From an uncultured Clostridia bacterium (GTDB lineage Bacteria; Bacillota; Clostridia; Christensenellales; Borkfalkiaceae), in the NCBI GenBank assembly GCA_947632015.1, contig CANRNP010000001.1:1-64000 (forward strand): a DNA stretch of 64,000 nucleotides, written 5' to 3'. Shown here piece after piece: positions 1 to 8,380 of this stretch; position 1 is the first letter of the stretch, and every line of letters starts with the position of its first letter. Below the pieces are notes generated by a model. The model was given only the letters and a program-made list of their open reading frames with translations, did not search any database and was not told the origin of the DNA. The translations under genes were made by a program, and so were the position numbers.

Positions 1-539
1 AAACCGCAGGTCTCCATAAATTTATACACAGCGGCGATGAGTTTTTCCGACCACGCGGGGTGAATGGGACACACCGTAATGGGGACGATGCGGTGGGAGC
101 GTTCGGCGTAAAAGCCGACGACGTTTTTCCCGTTCTGCCGACTGATGGGAAGCTGGAGCTTGTTGCGGTAGCCGTATTCCTTTTCGCTCCGCTCCGGACG
201 GGAGACCGCGCATTCCAGCCCGCCGATCTTTCTGAGCGCCTCTTTGACGAGGTTCTGCTTAAAGCCGAGCTGGTAGCGGTATTTGATATGCTGCAAGCGG
301 CATCCCCCGCAACGCCCGAACGCGGGACATTCGGGACGGACCCGCTCCTCCGCGGGGGTGAAGATCTCCTGCACCTTGCCGTAGGCGACGCCCCCCTTTA
401 CGCTGAGGATCTTGATCTCCGCCCGCTCGCCGGGCAACAAAAAAGGCACGAACAAAGTGACACCGTCCTTCCGGACGATCCCCTCGCCGTTCGTGCCGAG
501 CGCTTCCGCGCTGCCGACGATGACATCATTCTTCTCCAT
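1..539 (-). CDS. rlmD: 23S rRNA (uracil-5-)-methyltransferase, TrmA/RumA family (N-terminal part, runs off window)
   Basis: The ORF is open to the window edge, so the track missed it; I translated it from the reverse strand. It starts at ATG 539 behind GGAGGTGAGAG and gives about 179 residues. Residues 1-60 look like a TRAM RNA-binding domain (KNDVIVGSAEALGTNGEGIV). A CPAFGRCGGC motif followed by LQH is the 4Fe-4S site of RumA/RlmD-type enzymes, which methylate uracil in 23S rRNA using SAM. The SAM-binding catalytic half lies outside the window. It is the last visible gene of the trpS-DUF5685-J-protein cluster and begins 3 nt after the preceding stop. The exact target uridine (RlmC, RlmD or dual RlmCD) cannot be told from this part. 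Confidence 0.88.
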   Translation of the reverse strand, partial: MEKNDVIVGSAEALGTNGEGIVRKDGVTLFVPFLLPGERAEIKILSVKGGVAYGKVQEIFTPAEERVRPECPAFGRCGGCRLQHIKYRYQLGFKQNLVKEALRKIGGLECAVSRPERSEKEYGYRNKLQLPISRQNGKNVVGFYAERSHRIVPITVCPIHPAWSEKLIAAVYKFMETCG

Positions 540-542
540 CTC

Positions 543-1073
543 TCACCTCCGGATCCGCCGGATCGCAAGATCCGCCGAACGCTGACAGTAAAATATCATA
601 ACATCGTACGCCGCAAAGAACAGCGTGCCGCCGAGGAAGATGATGTAATAGAAAAACCGTACCACGTAGTCGGGAAAACTCATTCCCGCCATTGCGGTGA
701 GCACATAGTAAGAGAGCCACATCGCAAGATCGAACCAGACCGCCTTCGCGGCGAAACACGCGATCTTCAACGGCGTGCGCTTTACATACTTCCTTTGCAG
801 ATAGTTCACGATGGGATGAAGCCCGAAAAAGACGGCGTAGGGCACGATCTTCCACAGCGAAAGAGGAAGGGCGATGAGCCCCGCCGCCAAAAAGGCGAGC
901 GCGCTTCCCCAGACGAAATCCTTGGAAAGAGGCACCATGAGCGCAAAAGTCGCGACGAGGTACCCCGTGGCAAGCAAAAAGGGATTGAGCGTTCCCAGCA
1001 TAAGGAACGCCGCCGCAAACGCCGCGGCAAGCGCGCTCAGCGCGATCTCAAACGACTTCGTCGGCTTTTTCAT
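543..1073 (-). CDS. Uncharacterised integral membrane protein
   Basis: A 176-residue, very hydrophobic protein with about five predicted membrane helices (near residues 10-50, 53-75, 78-95, 108-128 and 135-160) and a basic C-terminal tail. The N-terminal pattern, small residues then a G/P-containing loop and repeated hydrophobic blocks, is reminiscent of ECF-transporter S components, but I cannot see a substrate-specific signature. It lies between the J-like protein gene (12-nt gap) and the rRNA methyltransferase (3-nt gap), so it is probably co-transcribed. No function is assigned. Confidence 0.75.
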   Translation of the reverse strand: MKKPTKSFEIALSALAAAFAAAFLMLGTLNPFLLATGYLVATFALMVPLSKDFVWGSALAFLAAGLIALPLSLWKIVPYAVFFGLHPIVNYLQRKYVKRTPLKIACFAAKAVWFDLAMWLSYYVLTAMAGMSFPDYVVRFFYYIIFLGGTLFFAAYDVMIFYCQRSADLAIRRIRR

Positions 1074-1085
1074 ATCCGTGCGCCG

Positions 1086-1685
1086 TCAACGGCAGTTACA
1101 GCAAAGGTTGAAGAGACAGTTGACGCAGAGAAAGGTGTAACAAAAGTTCGCGCAGTTGGCGCACCAGTTTCCCCCCATCTGCTCGTCGGGCGAGGGGTTC
1201 GGATCGACGTTGGGCGCGCCGCCCGTCTGCTCGCGGTAATCTGCCCGCGCGCGCAGTTTTTCGTACGCTTCGCGGTATTTTTGGTTCGCGCCGTCGAGCT
1301 GGATGGCGATTTCGAGCTGCTTTTTGCTCTCGTTGATCCAGCTCTTTTTATAGAAGATGACCGATTGCAGATAGTGCCATTCGGCGCCCCGTTCGTTGAA
1401 GGCGTCGAGCTTTTCCTGCGCGGCGGCGATCTCCCCTTTGCGGATGAGTTCGGCGACTTCGTCGTAAGCGCTCGTCCCCTCCGTGTTGCGGCTCTTCTCC
1501 CGCCGTTCGCGCATGATCTCTTCGTAGGCGACGTCGATCTTTTCGAGCATCCGCGCCGCGCGGTTGCCCGCTTCGCCGTCGAGCCAGCGCTCCTCGTTGT
1601 ATTTCATTTTCAGCGTGCGGTACGCCTCTTTGATCTCTTCGTCCGTGGCGGTTTCGCTGACTTGTAAAATTTCGTAGTTGCTCAT
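1086..1685 (-). CDS. J-domain-like protein with C-terminal cysteine cluster
   Basis: I moved the start from the track (1715) to ATG 1685, the MSNYEILQV start preceded by AAAGGA; this gives 199 residues. The first about 70 residues resemble a DnaJ J domain (YEILQVSETATDEEIKEAYR), but the loop that should carry the Hsp70-stimulating HPD tripeptide reads YNEERWLD, so HPD is absent. A helical middle follows (EKLDAFNERGAEWHYLQSVI, TPR-like in feel). The last about 25 residues hold six cysteines (WCANCANFCYTFLCVNCLFN and on), like a small metal site or membrane-associated Cys-rich tail. It sits directly downstream of DUF5685. Without HPD, activation of DnaK is doubtful; it may only recruit. Confidence 0.8.
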   Translation of the reverse strand: MSNYEILQVSETATDEEIKEAYRTLKMKYNEERWLDGEAGNRAARMLEKIDVAYEEIMRERREKSRNTEGTSAYDEVAELIRKGEIAAAQEKLDAFNERGAEWHYLQSVIFYKKSWINESKKQLEIAIQLDGANQKYREAYEKLRARADYREQTGGAPNVDPNPSPDEQMGGNWCANCANFCYTFLCVNCLFNLCCNCR

Positions 1686-1733
1686 ATCCGGTCCTTTCTT
1701 TGTTTTGTATTCCAAAGCGCAAAAGCGCCTCTC

Positions 1734-2600
1734 CTATACTTTGACCTCCATCTTAGCGGGAGGCATCCCCTCCATGACCCGCTTCGTCTCCGCGGGGATG
1801 CCGAGCAGGATCACGTTGTCCGTGAGATCGCGGTTGAAAGAAAACTTACAGCCGCCGAGCCCCTCTCTCAGAGAATAGAAGAGCGTATCGAACACGAACC
1901 CAATCTCCCCGCCGTTCTCTTTGATGAGGGTCCGCTTGTTTTCCGCCCCGTAGGCAAGCACAAACGGATTGTAGGAACCCTTCTTTTTGTCTTTGTCGTA
2001 ATCGTCGAGGGCGTCAATCAAATATACCCATTTTCCGAGCGCGTAAAACAGCTCGTCGGTGCCCTCGCCCGCCCGTTCCTTCAAAAAGTGGCGGGAAAGA
2101 CGCTGCATCATGCACGCCGTCGGATCCGCCGCGCGGTCGAGAGAGGGCGTTTTCGTCCGCTCCGTTTCCGCCTGCTCCTTCGAAAAGGTCTCCACGAGGG
2201 TCACGAGCGCGGGATATTTCTTCTTCGCCCTCAGAAATCCGCGGCGGAACCACAGCCGTTTTCCCCTGCCGCGGTCGCCGTCCGAAATATCATCGGTGAG
2301 CTTATAGTAGAGAAGCACCGTGTTCAGCGCGCCGAGCTCCTCGGTGAGTTCGTCGGGAAGGGCGATGGGACGCTTTTTTATGGTGTGTTCGAAGCAATTC
2401 TGTTTTTCCACCTTAACGTCGATCCCCGCCAGATTGTGCAAAAGCGCCGAGAGAAAGGTGACGTCGTAGGAGAGCCCCACCCGCGCCGTTTGCCCGCACG
2501 CTTTTGCAATGCTCTTGCAGAGCCCGCAATAGAGCGCCTTGTAGAGCATGAGATCTTTCACGCACAGGTTGGGAAGATCGTAACGAACGTAGCCGAACAT
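1734..2600 (-). CDS. DUF5685 family protein
   Basis: A 288-residue protein with the N-terminal signature of the DUF5685 family: FGYVR, then LYKALYCGLCK and SYDVTFLSALL. The family's function is unknown. It is largely helical and carries two aspartate-rich stretches, LTDDISDGD (about residue 100) and DALDDYDKD (about residue 200), whose spacing on helices recalls metal-binding motifs of helical isoprenoid-synthase folds; that comparison is mine. Its start overlaps the trpS stop as TAATG, so the two are translationally coupled, and the J-like gene follows after 48 nt. Confidence 0.85.
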   Translation of the reverse strand: MFGYVRYDLPNLCVKDLMLYKALYCGLCKSIAKACGQTARVGLSYDVTFLSALLHNLAGIDVKVEKQNCFEHTIKKRPIALPDELTEELGALNTVLLYYKLTDDISDGDRGRGKRLWFRRGFLRAKKKYPALVTLVETFSKEQAETERTKTPSLDRAADPTACMMQRLSRHFLKERAGEGTDELFYALGKWVYLIDALDDYDKDKKKGSYNPFVLAYGAENKRTLIKENGGEIGFVFDTLFYSLREGLGGCKFSFNRDLTDNVILLGIPAETKRVMEGMPPAKMEVKV

Positions 2601-3598
2601 TATTCCCCCTGGTAAAAACCGACTTTGCGGTAGACCTTGGAGAGCGTTTTGCGCGCCGCCTTGAAGGCGCGTTCCGCCCCCGCGGCGAGCACGCCGCGAA
2701 GATATTCCTTCTCTTGCAGGATGCGCGCCCGTTCCGCCTGGATGGGGGCGAGCCCGTCGGCGACCGCCTCGCCCACGGCAAGTTTGAATTCGCCGTAGCC
2801 CTTGCCTGCAAAATCCTTTTCCGCCTCTTCGACCGTTTTCCCCGTAAAGGCGGCGTAGATCGTGAGGAGGTTGGAGATCCCCCCCTTCTCGGCGGGGGCA
2901 AAGCGGATCTCACTTCCGCTGTCGGTGACCGCCCGCTTGAATTTGCGCAGAACGGTTTCCCTGTCGTCCGTCATAAAGACGCAGGCGTTGGGGTTTTCGT
3001 CCGACTTGCTCATCTTCCTGGCGGGGTCCTGCAACGAAGCGATCTTCGCGCCCTGCTTCATGATGAGCGCGCGCGGCACCGTAAACGTTTCCCCGAAGCG
3101 GTTGTTGAACCGCACGGCGATGTCCCGCGCGATCTCGACGTGCTGGGTCTGGTCCTGCCCGACGGGCACGAGATCGGTTTGGTAGAGCAAGATATCCGCC
3201 GCCATGAGAACGGGGTAATCCATGAGCCCCATATTGATATTGTCGGCATGGCGCGCGGATTTATCCTTGAACTGCGTCATGCGCTCCATTTCGCCCACAT
3301 AAGTGACGGTATTGAGCACCCACATCAGCTCGGCGTGCTGGGGCACCTGCGACTGCACATAGAGGGTGCACTTTTCGGGATCAAGCCCGCAGGCGAGATA
3401 CAGCGCGGCGAGTTCCAGCGTCCTCCTGCGCAATTCGGCGGGGTCCTGCCGCACCGTGATGGCGTGCATGTTCGCCATAGCGAAGAAACAGTTGTGATCT
3501 TCCTGCAACGCCAGCCAGTTGCGGATCGACCCGACATAATTGCCGATGGTGAGATTTCCGCTCGGCTGGACCGCCGAATAGACTGTATTTCCGTCCAT
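2600..3598 (-). CDS. trpS: Tryptophan--tRNA ligase
   Basis: A 332-residue class I aminoacyl-tRNA synthetase that charges tRNA-Trp in the cytoplasm. The HIGH-equivalent lies in AVQPSGNLTIGNYVGSI and the KMSKS loop in PARKMSKSDENPNACVF. It is full length for bacterial TrpRS (about 325-340 residues). ATG 3598 follows GGAGAG. A strong sigma-A promoter lies immediately upstream, leaving a leader of about 25 nt. That is too short for a T-box, so there is no sign of tRNA-sensing control. It heads the cluster with DUF5685. Confidence 0.96.
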   Translation of the reverse strand: MDGNTVYSAVQPSGNLTIGNYVGSIRNWLALQEDHNCFFAMANMHAITVRQDPAELRRRTLELAALYLACGLDPEKCTLYVQSQVPQHAELMWVLNTVTYVGEMERMTQFKDKSARHADNINMGLMDYPVLMAADILLYQTDLVPVGQDQTQHVEIARDIAVRFNNRFGETFTVPRALIMKQGAKIASLQDPARKMSKSDENPNACVFMTDDRETVLRKFKRAVTDSGSEIRFAPAEKGGISNLLTIYAAFTGKTVEEAEKDFAGKGYGEFKLAVGEAVADGLAPIQAERARILQEKEYLRGVLAAGAERAFKAARKTLSKVYRKVGFYQGE

Positions 3599-3628
3599 AT
3601 TTCTCTCCGTAGACCGTTGTACGGAGCT

Positions 3629-3657
3629 ATTATACCAAATTCTTCATTAAAATGCAA
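3629..3657 (-). promoter_or_regulatory. Sigma-A promoter of trpS
   Basis: On the minus strand: TTGCAT, a 17-bp spacer, then TATAAT. It lies about 30 bp upstream of the trpS start codon. Confidence 0.85.
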
Positions 3658-3685
3658 TGCCTGACCGTTATGTTTTTGTGAAATT

Positions 3686-6600
3686 TTACGGCGCCGCGCG
3701 ATAGTTGCAATGCGCCGCGCGGAGGGTGGCGATCGTGCCAAGACGCAGGATGAAATACTCCCCCGTATCCGCTTCCCGAAGCACCGCCCCGTCCTCTCCC
3801 GCGCAGACGGGCACGAACGCGCGCGCTCCGAGACGGACGCCGTAGCCGTCGAGAGCAAGCGTGCCTTCCGCCGAGGGATATTCGCCCGTAAGAGCGGCGA
3901 GCGCCCCGTTGCATTCCTCGTAGACCCCGCCCTCGCCGCCGCGGCGGACGCGCATCTTTCTCACGTCTCCGCCCGCAAAGGTGCAGAGAAGCTCCTCTTC
4001 CCCCGCGTATTCTCCCTGCCGCCAAACGCCGCCCTCGAAGAGGAAGAGGGTGCCGTCGCCCCGCAGAAAGAGTTTCCCCTCTCCGCCGAATCGTTCGTAC
4101 GTTCCGAACTCTTCGCCGAGCGCCTCGGCGAGCCCCTCTCCCGCGATGCGGAAGCCGAGCTGTCCTGAGGGCGTTTTTACGGAGGGGGACGAGAACACAA
4201 CGAGCCCGCCGCTTGTAATGCGGGCGCTCCCCTCCGTCCGTTCGCCCCCTGCGGTGAGAACGCCGAAGCCGCAACCGTCCGTGTCGATCTCCGCGCCGTC
4301 GGGGGTGCGGAAATGCCCCTCCTGCGCCGCCTCGTAATAGTAGAAATTTTCCCCTTTCAGCCTGTATTCGAACCGCATCCCCTCGGATAGGAAGCGAAAT
4401 TCTTCATGGATCCCCTCGCGGCGGACCTCTCCCGCATAGATCGCGAGCAGATCGTCCGTCTGCAAATACAGTTCGTCCCCTGAGAGCGGGTCGAGATAGC
4501 GGGTAAACCGCCGCAGGGAGAACTCCCCTTCCGACAATTCGAATTGCAACAGTTCTCTCTCCCGCAAGATCTCGGCGCGCCCGTTGACCACGGCGTATTT
4601 CGCCGAAAATCCCTCGTCGCCCGAATAGATGGCGCCGCCGTAGCCGTCGAGGGTGAGCGTTTCTCCGCCGTTGCGGAAAACGCCCACGACGTCCGACTGC
4701 ACGCACACCGTGACCCCGCCGCGCTCCTCAAAGCGGTAGCGCGCGGGAAGATCCCCGAACATGCAGGAAACTTCGCGCGTCTTTTGCTCGTAGCGGTATT
4801 CCCCCCGTTTTTCGCCCGCGCCGAGCAGGGCCGCGCCGCCCTTGCCGTCGAGCACGAGGGAGCCGCCCGTAAACTCCTGCCCGCGAAAGACGGGGAAGAT
4901 CCCCGCCTCCGCCGCGGCGATCTCCGAGACGGTCTTTTCCTCCCTGTTTACCGAGAGTGCGAGCGTTTTCGTGTTCCCCTTGATCATGTCGGAGCGGAGC
5001 ACGAAGAGCTCTTCCCCGCTATATAGAACTTCCGCCTCGATCTCGACCGCAAAGCGGGGGTAATAGGTTCCCGAACCGTATCCGTCCAGAACGAGCGCGA
5101 GCCCGTAGAGCGGGTTTTCGAAATTCCCGTACCGCAAGCCGTCGAACACGCGGTATTCCTGCCCCGAAAGGCGGAAGGAAAAGGTCTCGCTCCCCTCAAA
5201 CTCCCATGCGCCGTCGCCCGCGCGGTACGAACCCGCCGCGCCGCCGAGCAACGCTCCGCCCGCGCCGTCCAAAAAGAGCGTCCCCTTCTCTCCCGCATAT
5301 TCGCCGTATTCCTCCCCCGTGGGGACGAAATTTTCCCCCTTCAACGTGAAACGGAGAGGCTCGCCGCCATAGAGGGTGATGAGATCGCCCGTCCGCAGGA
5401 AGGCGCCCTCGCGCGAAGTGCCGCCCGCGCGGTAAACGCCGCGCACGCCGTAGCCGTCGAGGGTGAGCGTTCCGCCCCCCTCCGCCGCATATTCCCCGTC
5501 GAGCAAGGGATCGTAATACAGGTAGGAGCGCTCCTCTATAAACGCCTCGTCGTCCGACCAGAGCAAACTTCCGAGCAGGACGCGGACGCTCTCCCCCTCT
5601 TCGGGGATAAAGAGCCATTCGTTTTCGTACCGCCCGCCGCGGTAGCTCCCGCGGGAGACAACGCCGCTTCGCGCGAAAACCGCGCCGCCGTAGCCGTCGA
5701 GGGTGAGCGTATCGGAAAGGAAGGTCTTTCCCGCATAGGAATACGCCGTGTAGCGCTCTTTTTCTTCCCCCTCGCGCAAAAACTTCTCCCCGTCGAGGCG
5801 GAAATAGAACGTCGCGCCGCTCCCCTCGAAGAGATAATTGCCCGTGTAGCGCGCCGCCTCTTCGTCGTATTCGTACCGGTACTCTCCGCCGATCTCCGCC
5901 TGCGGGAGACGGTAGCTCGCCTTGCCCGTGCCGAAATCGAGGGTGAGAACGCCGTATTCCTCCCCTGCGGTGCCGTAAAACAGGCTTTTTCCGATATATT
6001 TTCCCGAATCGTCGGTCAAAAATCCGTCCCGTTCCAAGCGCCCTTTGTGCGCGCCCGCCGCAAAACTGCCGTCCGAGCGGTAAAACACGCCGACCGCGCG
6101 CTCTTCGCCGTTTTCGAATACGGCGCGGCGCTCTTCCGCCTCCCCGACTTCGACCGCGAGCGTGCCCTCTCCCCTGAGCGCGGGATAGAGTTTCCCCCAC
6201 ACGCCGACGAGATCGAGGGGCTCTTCGAGGGTGACCGTCTCCCCGCCCGCATACTCCTTTCCGCCCGAACGCCAGCCGAAAAATTCGTAGCCTAAGGGGC
6301 ATTCGGGCGAGCCGAGCCCGATATGGGCGCCGTAGCGGGAGACAAAACTTTCCTCCCGCTTCTCCCCTCCGGGGACTTCGAGCGAGTAGGAGACTTCGAG
6401 CTCCTCCCTGCAAAAGCGCAGTTCGAAGAGGTTGCCGCCCGCGCGCAACTCGCCCGAAGCCGCCGATTTTTCCGCTTCAAAGGAAAAATGTTCGAGCGAG
6501 GGAATTTCGGCAAGAAACTCGGTATCCGCCCATTGCGCGCCCGTGTAGCTGTATTCGGCGCTCCGTTCATACTTTTCGGGGTCGTCCGCCGATTGCAGAT

Positions 6601-7147
6601 AGACGCAAACCATATACTCCGCCTTGTATTTCGCCACAAGGTTCAGATCGTTTTCGGGCATTACGGCGCCGCTTCCAAGAATTTCTCCGCCCAGCTCCCA
6701 TCCGCCGAACACGAGCCCCTCCTTTTGGGGAACGCGGTCGGCAAGATACTCCGAAAGAAGGGTGCCCGGACGGACGTAGCGGGATGTTTCGGCAAGTTCG
6801 CCCCCGTCTGCGTCGAGGGTAAGCACGGGGCATTTGAGATACTTCGCAAAGTAAGTGGTGCTCTCGCCGGGCAATACGTCGGGCAGAGACAGCCGCTCTC
6901 CCTCGCACCCCGCGTCCTGATACCAGCCGTCGAAATAATACCCCTCCTTTTCGGGATCGGACGGCTTTTCGTATGTACTGCCCGAACTGCCCTCGACGGA
7001 GGCAAGGTAAGTGCCGTCCCCCGTCTCGAACCGCAGCGTGACCCGTTCGCTGCACGCCGCCGATACGAGCACCGTGACCAAAAGCGCGAACACGACCGAA
7101 AAGACGGTGACGGACAAAGTTAAAATCGTTTTGCGGAAAGTTTTCAT
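3686..7147 (-). CDS. Large secreted InlB-repeat / LDGYG-repeat lipoprotein
   Basis: The start was moved to ATG 7147 (MKTFRKTIL), behind AAGGAG, giving 1153 residues instead of the track's 1205. Residues 1-33 form a signal peptide ending VLVSAAC, a plausible though imperfect lipobox, so it is probably a surface lipoprotein. Residues about 35-340 hold InlB-type (Listeria-Bacteroides) repeats such as EKEGYYFDGWYQDAGC. The rest is an array of about ten imperfect 70-80-residue modules, each with a core like TLTLDGYGGAVFARSG followed by a Y-rich strand; members include LVLDGYGSGTYY, ETLTLDGYGGAIYS and TLALDGYGVRLG. It has no catalytic motif and no anchoring LPXTG. It is monocistronic and divergent from fba. 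Adhesion or glycan binding is possible; function unknown. Confidence 0.85.
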   Translation of the reverse strand: MKTFRKTILTLSVTVFSVVFALLVTVLVSAACSERVTLRFETGDGTYLASVEGSSGSTYEKPSDPEKEGYYFDGWYQDAGCEGERLSLPDVLPGESTTYFAKYLKCPVLTLDADGGELAETSRYVRPGTLLSEYLADRVPQKEGLVFGGWELGGEILGSGAVMPENDLNLVAKYKAEYMVCVYLQSADDPEKYERSAEYSYTGAQWADTEFLAEIPSLEHFSFEAEKSAASGELRAGGNLFELRFCREELEVSYSLEVPGGEKREESFVSRYGAHIGLGSPECPLGYEFFGWRSGGKEYAGGETVTLEEPLDLVGVWGKLYPALRGEGTLAVEVGEAEERRAVFENGEERAVGVFYRSDGSFAAGAHKGRLERDGFLTDDSGKYIGKSLFYGTAGEEYGVLTLDFGTGKASYRLPQAEIGGEYRYEYDEEAARYTGNYLFEGSGATFYFRLDGEKFLREGEEKERYTAYSYAGKTFLSDTLTLDGYGGAVFARSGVVSRGSYRGGRYENEWLFIPEEGESVRVLLGSLLWSDDEAFIEERSYLYYDPLLDGEYAAEGGGTLTLDGYGVRGVYRAGGTSREGAFLRTGDLITLYGGEPLRFTLKGENFVPTGEEYGEYAGEKGTLFLDGAGGALLGGAAGSYRAGDGAWEFEGSETFSFRLSGQEYRVFDGLRYGNFENPLYGLALVLDGYGSGTYYPRFAVEIEAEVLYSGEELFVLRSDMIKGNTKTLALSVNREEKTVSEIAAAEAGIFPVFRGQEFTGGSLVLDGKGGAALLGAGEKRGEYRYEQKTREVSCMFGDLPARYRFEERGGVTVCVQSDVVGVFRNGGETLTLDGYGGAIYSGDEGFSAKYAVVNGRAEILRERELLQFELSEGEFSLRRFTRYLDPLSGDELYLQTDDLLAIYAGEVRREGIHEEFRFLSEGMRFEYRLKGENFYYYEAAQEGHFRTPDGAEIDTDGCGFGVLTAGGERTEGSARITSGGLVVFSSPSVKTPSGQLGFRIAGEGLAEALGEEFGTYERFGGEGKLFLRGDGTLFLFEGGVWRQGEYAGEEELLCTFAGGDVRKMRVRRGGEGGVYEECNGALAALTGEYPSAEGTLALDGYGVRLGARAFVPVCAGEDGAVLREADTGEYFILRLGTIATLRAAHCNYRAAP
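4637..5710. repeat. Identical 24-mer marking LDGYG modules
   Basis: The sequence gccgtagccgtcgagggtga-gcgt occurs identically at 4637-4660, 5447-5470 and 5687-5710, with diverged relatives elsewhere in the gene (for example near 3840). Each copy encodes the TLTLDGYG core on the minus strand, which shows the protein grew by internal duplication. Confidence 0.85.
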
Positions 7148-7188
7148 TTTCTTCGTCTCCTTCCCCCGCGAAACGCGAGGTAAATTTG

Positions 7189-7197
7189 ATTTTATCA
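7189..7197 (-). promoter_or_regulatory. Candidate extended -10 of the InlB-repeat lipoprotein gene
   Basis: On the minus strand the sequence reads TGATAAAAT, an extended -10 (TGn plus TAAAAT), about 42 bp upstream of the start codon. I see no good -35. Confidence 0.4.
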
Positions 7198-7297
7198 CTT
7201 CCCGCCCGCAAAAAATTGCCGATCGTAGCGAAATTGCGCTTTCTTTATCCGTTTTCCCGCCGCGGCAAAAAAATTCGCATGATTTGGAAAAACTCCC

Positions 7298-7326
7298 TTG
7301 CAATTTCCGCGCAAACGCGCTATAAT
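7298..7326 (+). promoter_or_regulatory. Sigma-A promoter of fba
   Basis: TTGCAA, 17 bp, TATAAT. The fba start codon follows about 28 bp later, behind TTGGAGGAAA. Confidence 0.88.
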
Positions 7327-7353
7327 TGAAAAAAATTCTTTTGGAGGAAATTT

Positions 7354-8289
7354 ATGCCCTTAGTTACAACCCAGGAAATGTTTGCGAAGGCATACGCGGG
7401 CGGCTATGCCGTGGGCGCGTTCAATGTGAACAATATGGAAATGATCCAGGCGATCGTTGAGGCGGCGAACGAATGCCGTTCTCCCGTCATTTTACAGGTG
7501 TCCGCGGGAGCGAGAAAGTACGCCAACCCCACTTACCTGCGCCATCTCGTGCTCGCCGCCGCGGAGGAGACGGATATTCCCATCGCGCTCCACCTCGACC
7601 ACGGCGCAGACTTCGACATCTGCAAGGCTTCCATCGACGGCGGATTCACCTCCGTGATGATCGACGCTTCCTCCAAGCCTTGGGAAGAGAACATTGCCCT
7701 CACGAAGAAGGTCGTGGAATACGCGCACAGCCGCGGCGTCGTGGTGGAAGCGGAGCTCGGCAAACTCGCGGGCATTGAGGACGACGTCCACGTTGCGGCA
7801 AGCGATGCGATGTTCACCTCTCCCGACGAAGTGGAAGAGTTCACTTCGAGAACGGGAATCGATTCCCTCGCCATCGCCATCGGTACCTCCCACGGCGCCT
7901 ATAAATTCAAACCCGGACAGGATCCCAAGCTCCGCATCGACATTCTCGAAGAGATCGGGCGCCGCCTTCCCGGCTTCCCCATCGTTTTACACGGCGCTTC
8001 GAGCGTGCCGCAGGATCAGGTCGCGATCGTGAACGAATTCGGCGGCTCCATGCCCAACGCCATCGGCATTCCCGAAAGTGAACTGAGAAAAGCCGCCAAG
8101 CTCGCCGTCTGCAAGATCAATATCGACTCCGACCTGCGCGTCGCCTTTACCGCGGCGATCAGAAAACATCTTGCGGAAAATCCTTCCCACTTCGATCCCC
8201 GCCAGTATCTCGGCGACGCCAGGGCGAACATGAAGGAGATGGTCAAGCACAAGATCGTAGACGTGCTCGGTTGCGCAGGAAAGGCATAA
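7354..8289 (+). CDS. fba: Class II fructose-1,6-bisphosphate aldolase
   Basis: A 311-residue zinc-dependent aldolase that interconverts fructose-1,6-bisphosphate with dihydroxyacetone phosphate and glyceraldehyde-3-phosphate in glycolysis and gluconeogenesis. The family signatures are present: ALHLDHGADFDICKASIDGG (catalytic Asp and zinc His), EAELGKLAG(I)ED, AIGTSHGAYKF (zinc His), VLHGASSVP and KINIDSDLR. Length is normal. It is a single-gene unit with its own promoter, a GGAGG site and a strong terminator. Confidence 0.97.
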   Translation: MPLVTTQEMFAKAYAGGYAVGAFNVNNMEMIQAIVEAANECRSPVILQVSAGARKYANPTYLRHLVLAAAEETDIPIALHLDHGADFDICKASIDGGFTSVMIDASSKPWEENIALTKKVVEYAHSRGVVVEAELGKLAGIEDDVHVAASDAMFTSPDEVEEFTSRTGIDSLAIAIGTSHGAYKFKPGQDPKLRIDILEEIGRRLPGFPIVLHGASSVPQDQVAIVNEFGGSMPNAIGIPESELRKAAKLAVCKINIDSDLRVAFTAAIRKHLAENPSHFDPRQYLGDARANMKEMVKHKIVDVLGCAGKA

Positions 8290-8310
8290 GAGACGAAAAC
8301 GAAAAGATAA

Positions 8311-8352
8311 GGCATCCGAGCCGCGGTCTGCGGCTCGGACGCCTCTTTTTTT
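8311..8352 (+). terminator. Intrinsic terminator of fba
   Basis: The stem ggcAtccgagccgc / gcggctcggaCgcc has a GGTCT loop and is followed by a run of T (CTTTTTTT). It also separates fba from the converging rsmA gene. Confidence 0.9.
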
Positions 8353-8380
8353 GGGTACGTTCGGTTTTTTTGCGGACAGG

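Noticed and set aside
3599-3685. Possible T-box upstream of trpS
   Set aside because: The promoter lies within this gap and leaves only about 25 nt of leader.
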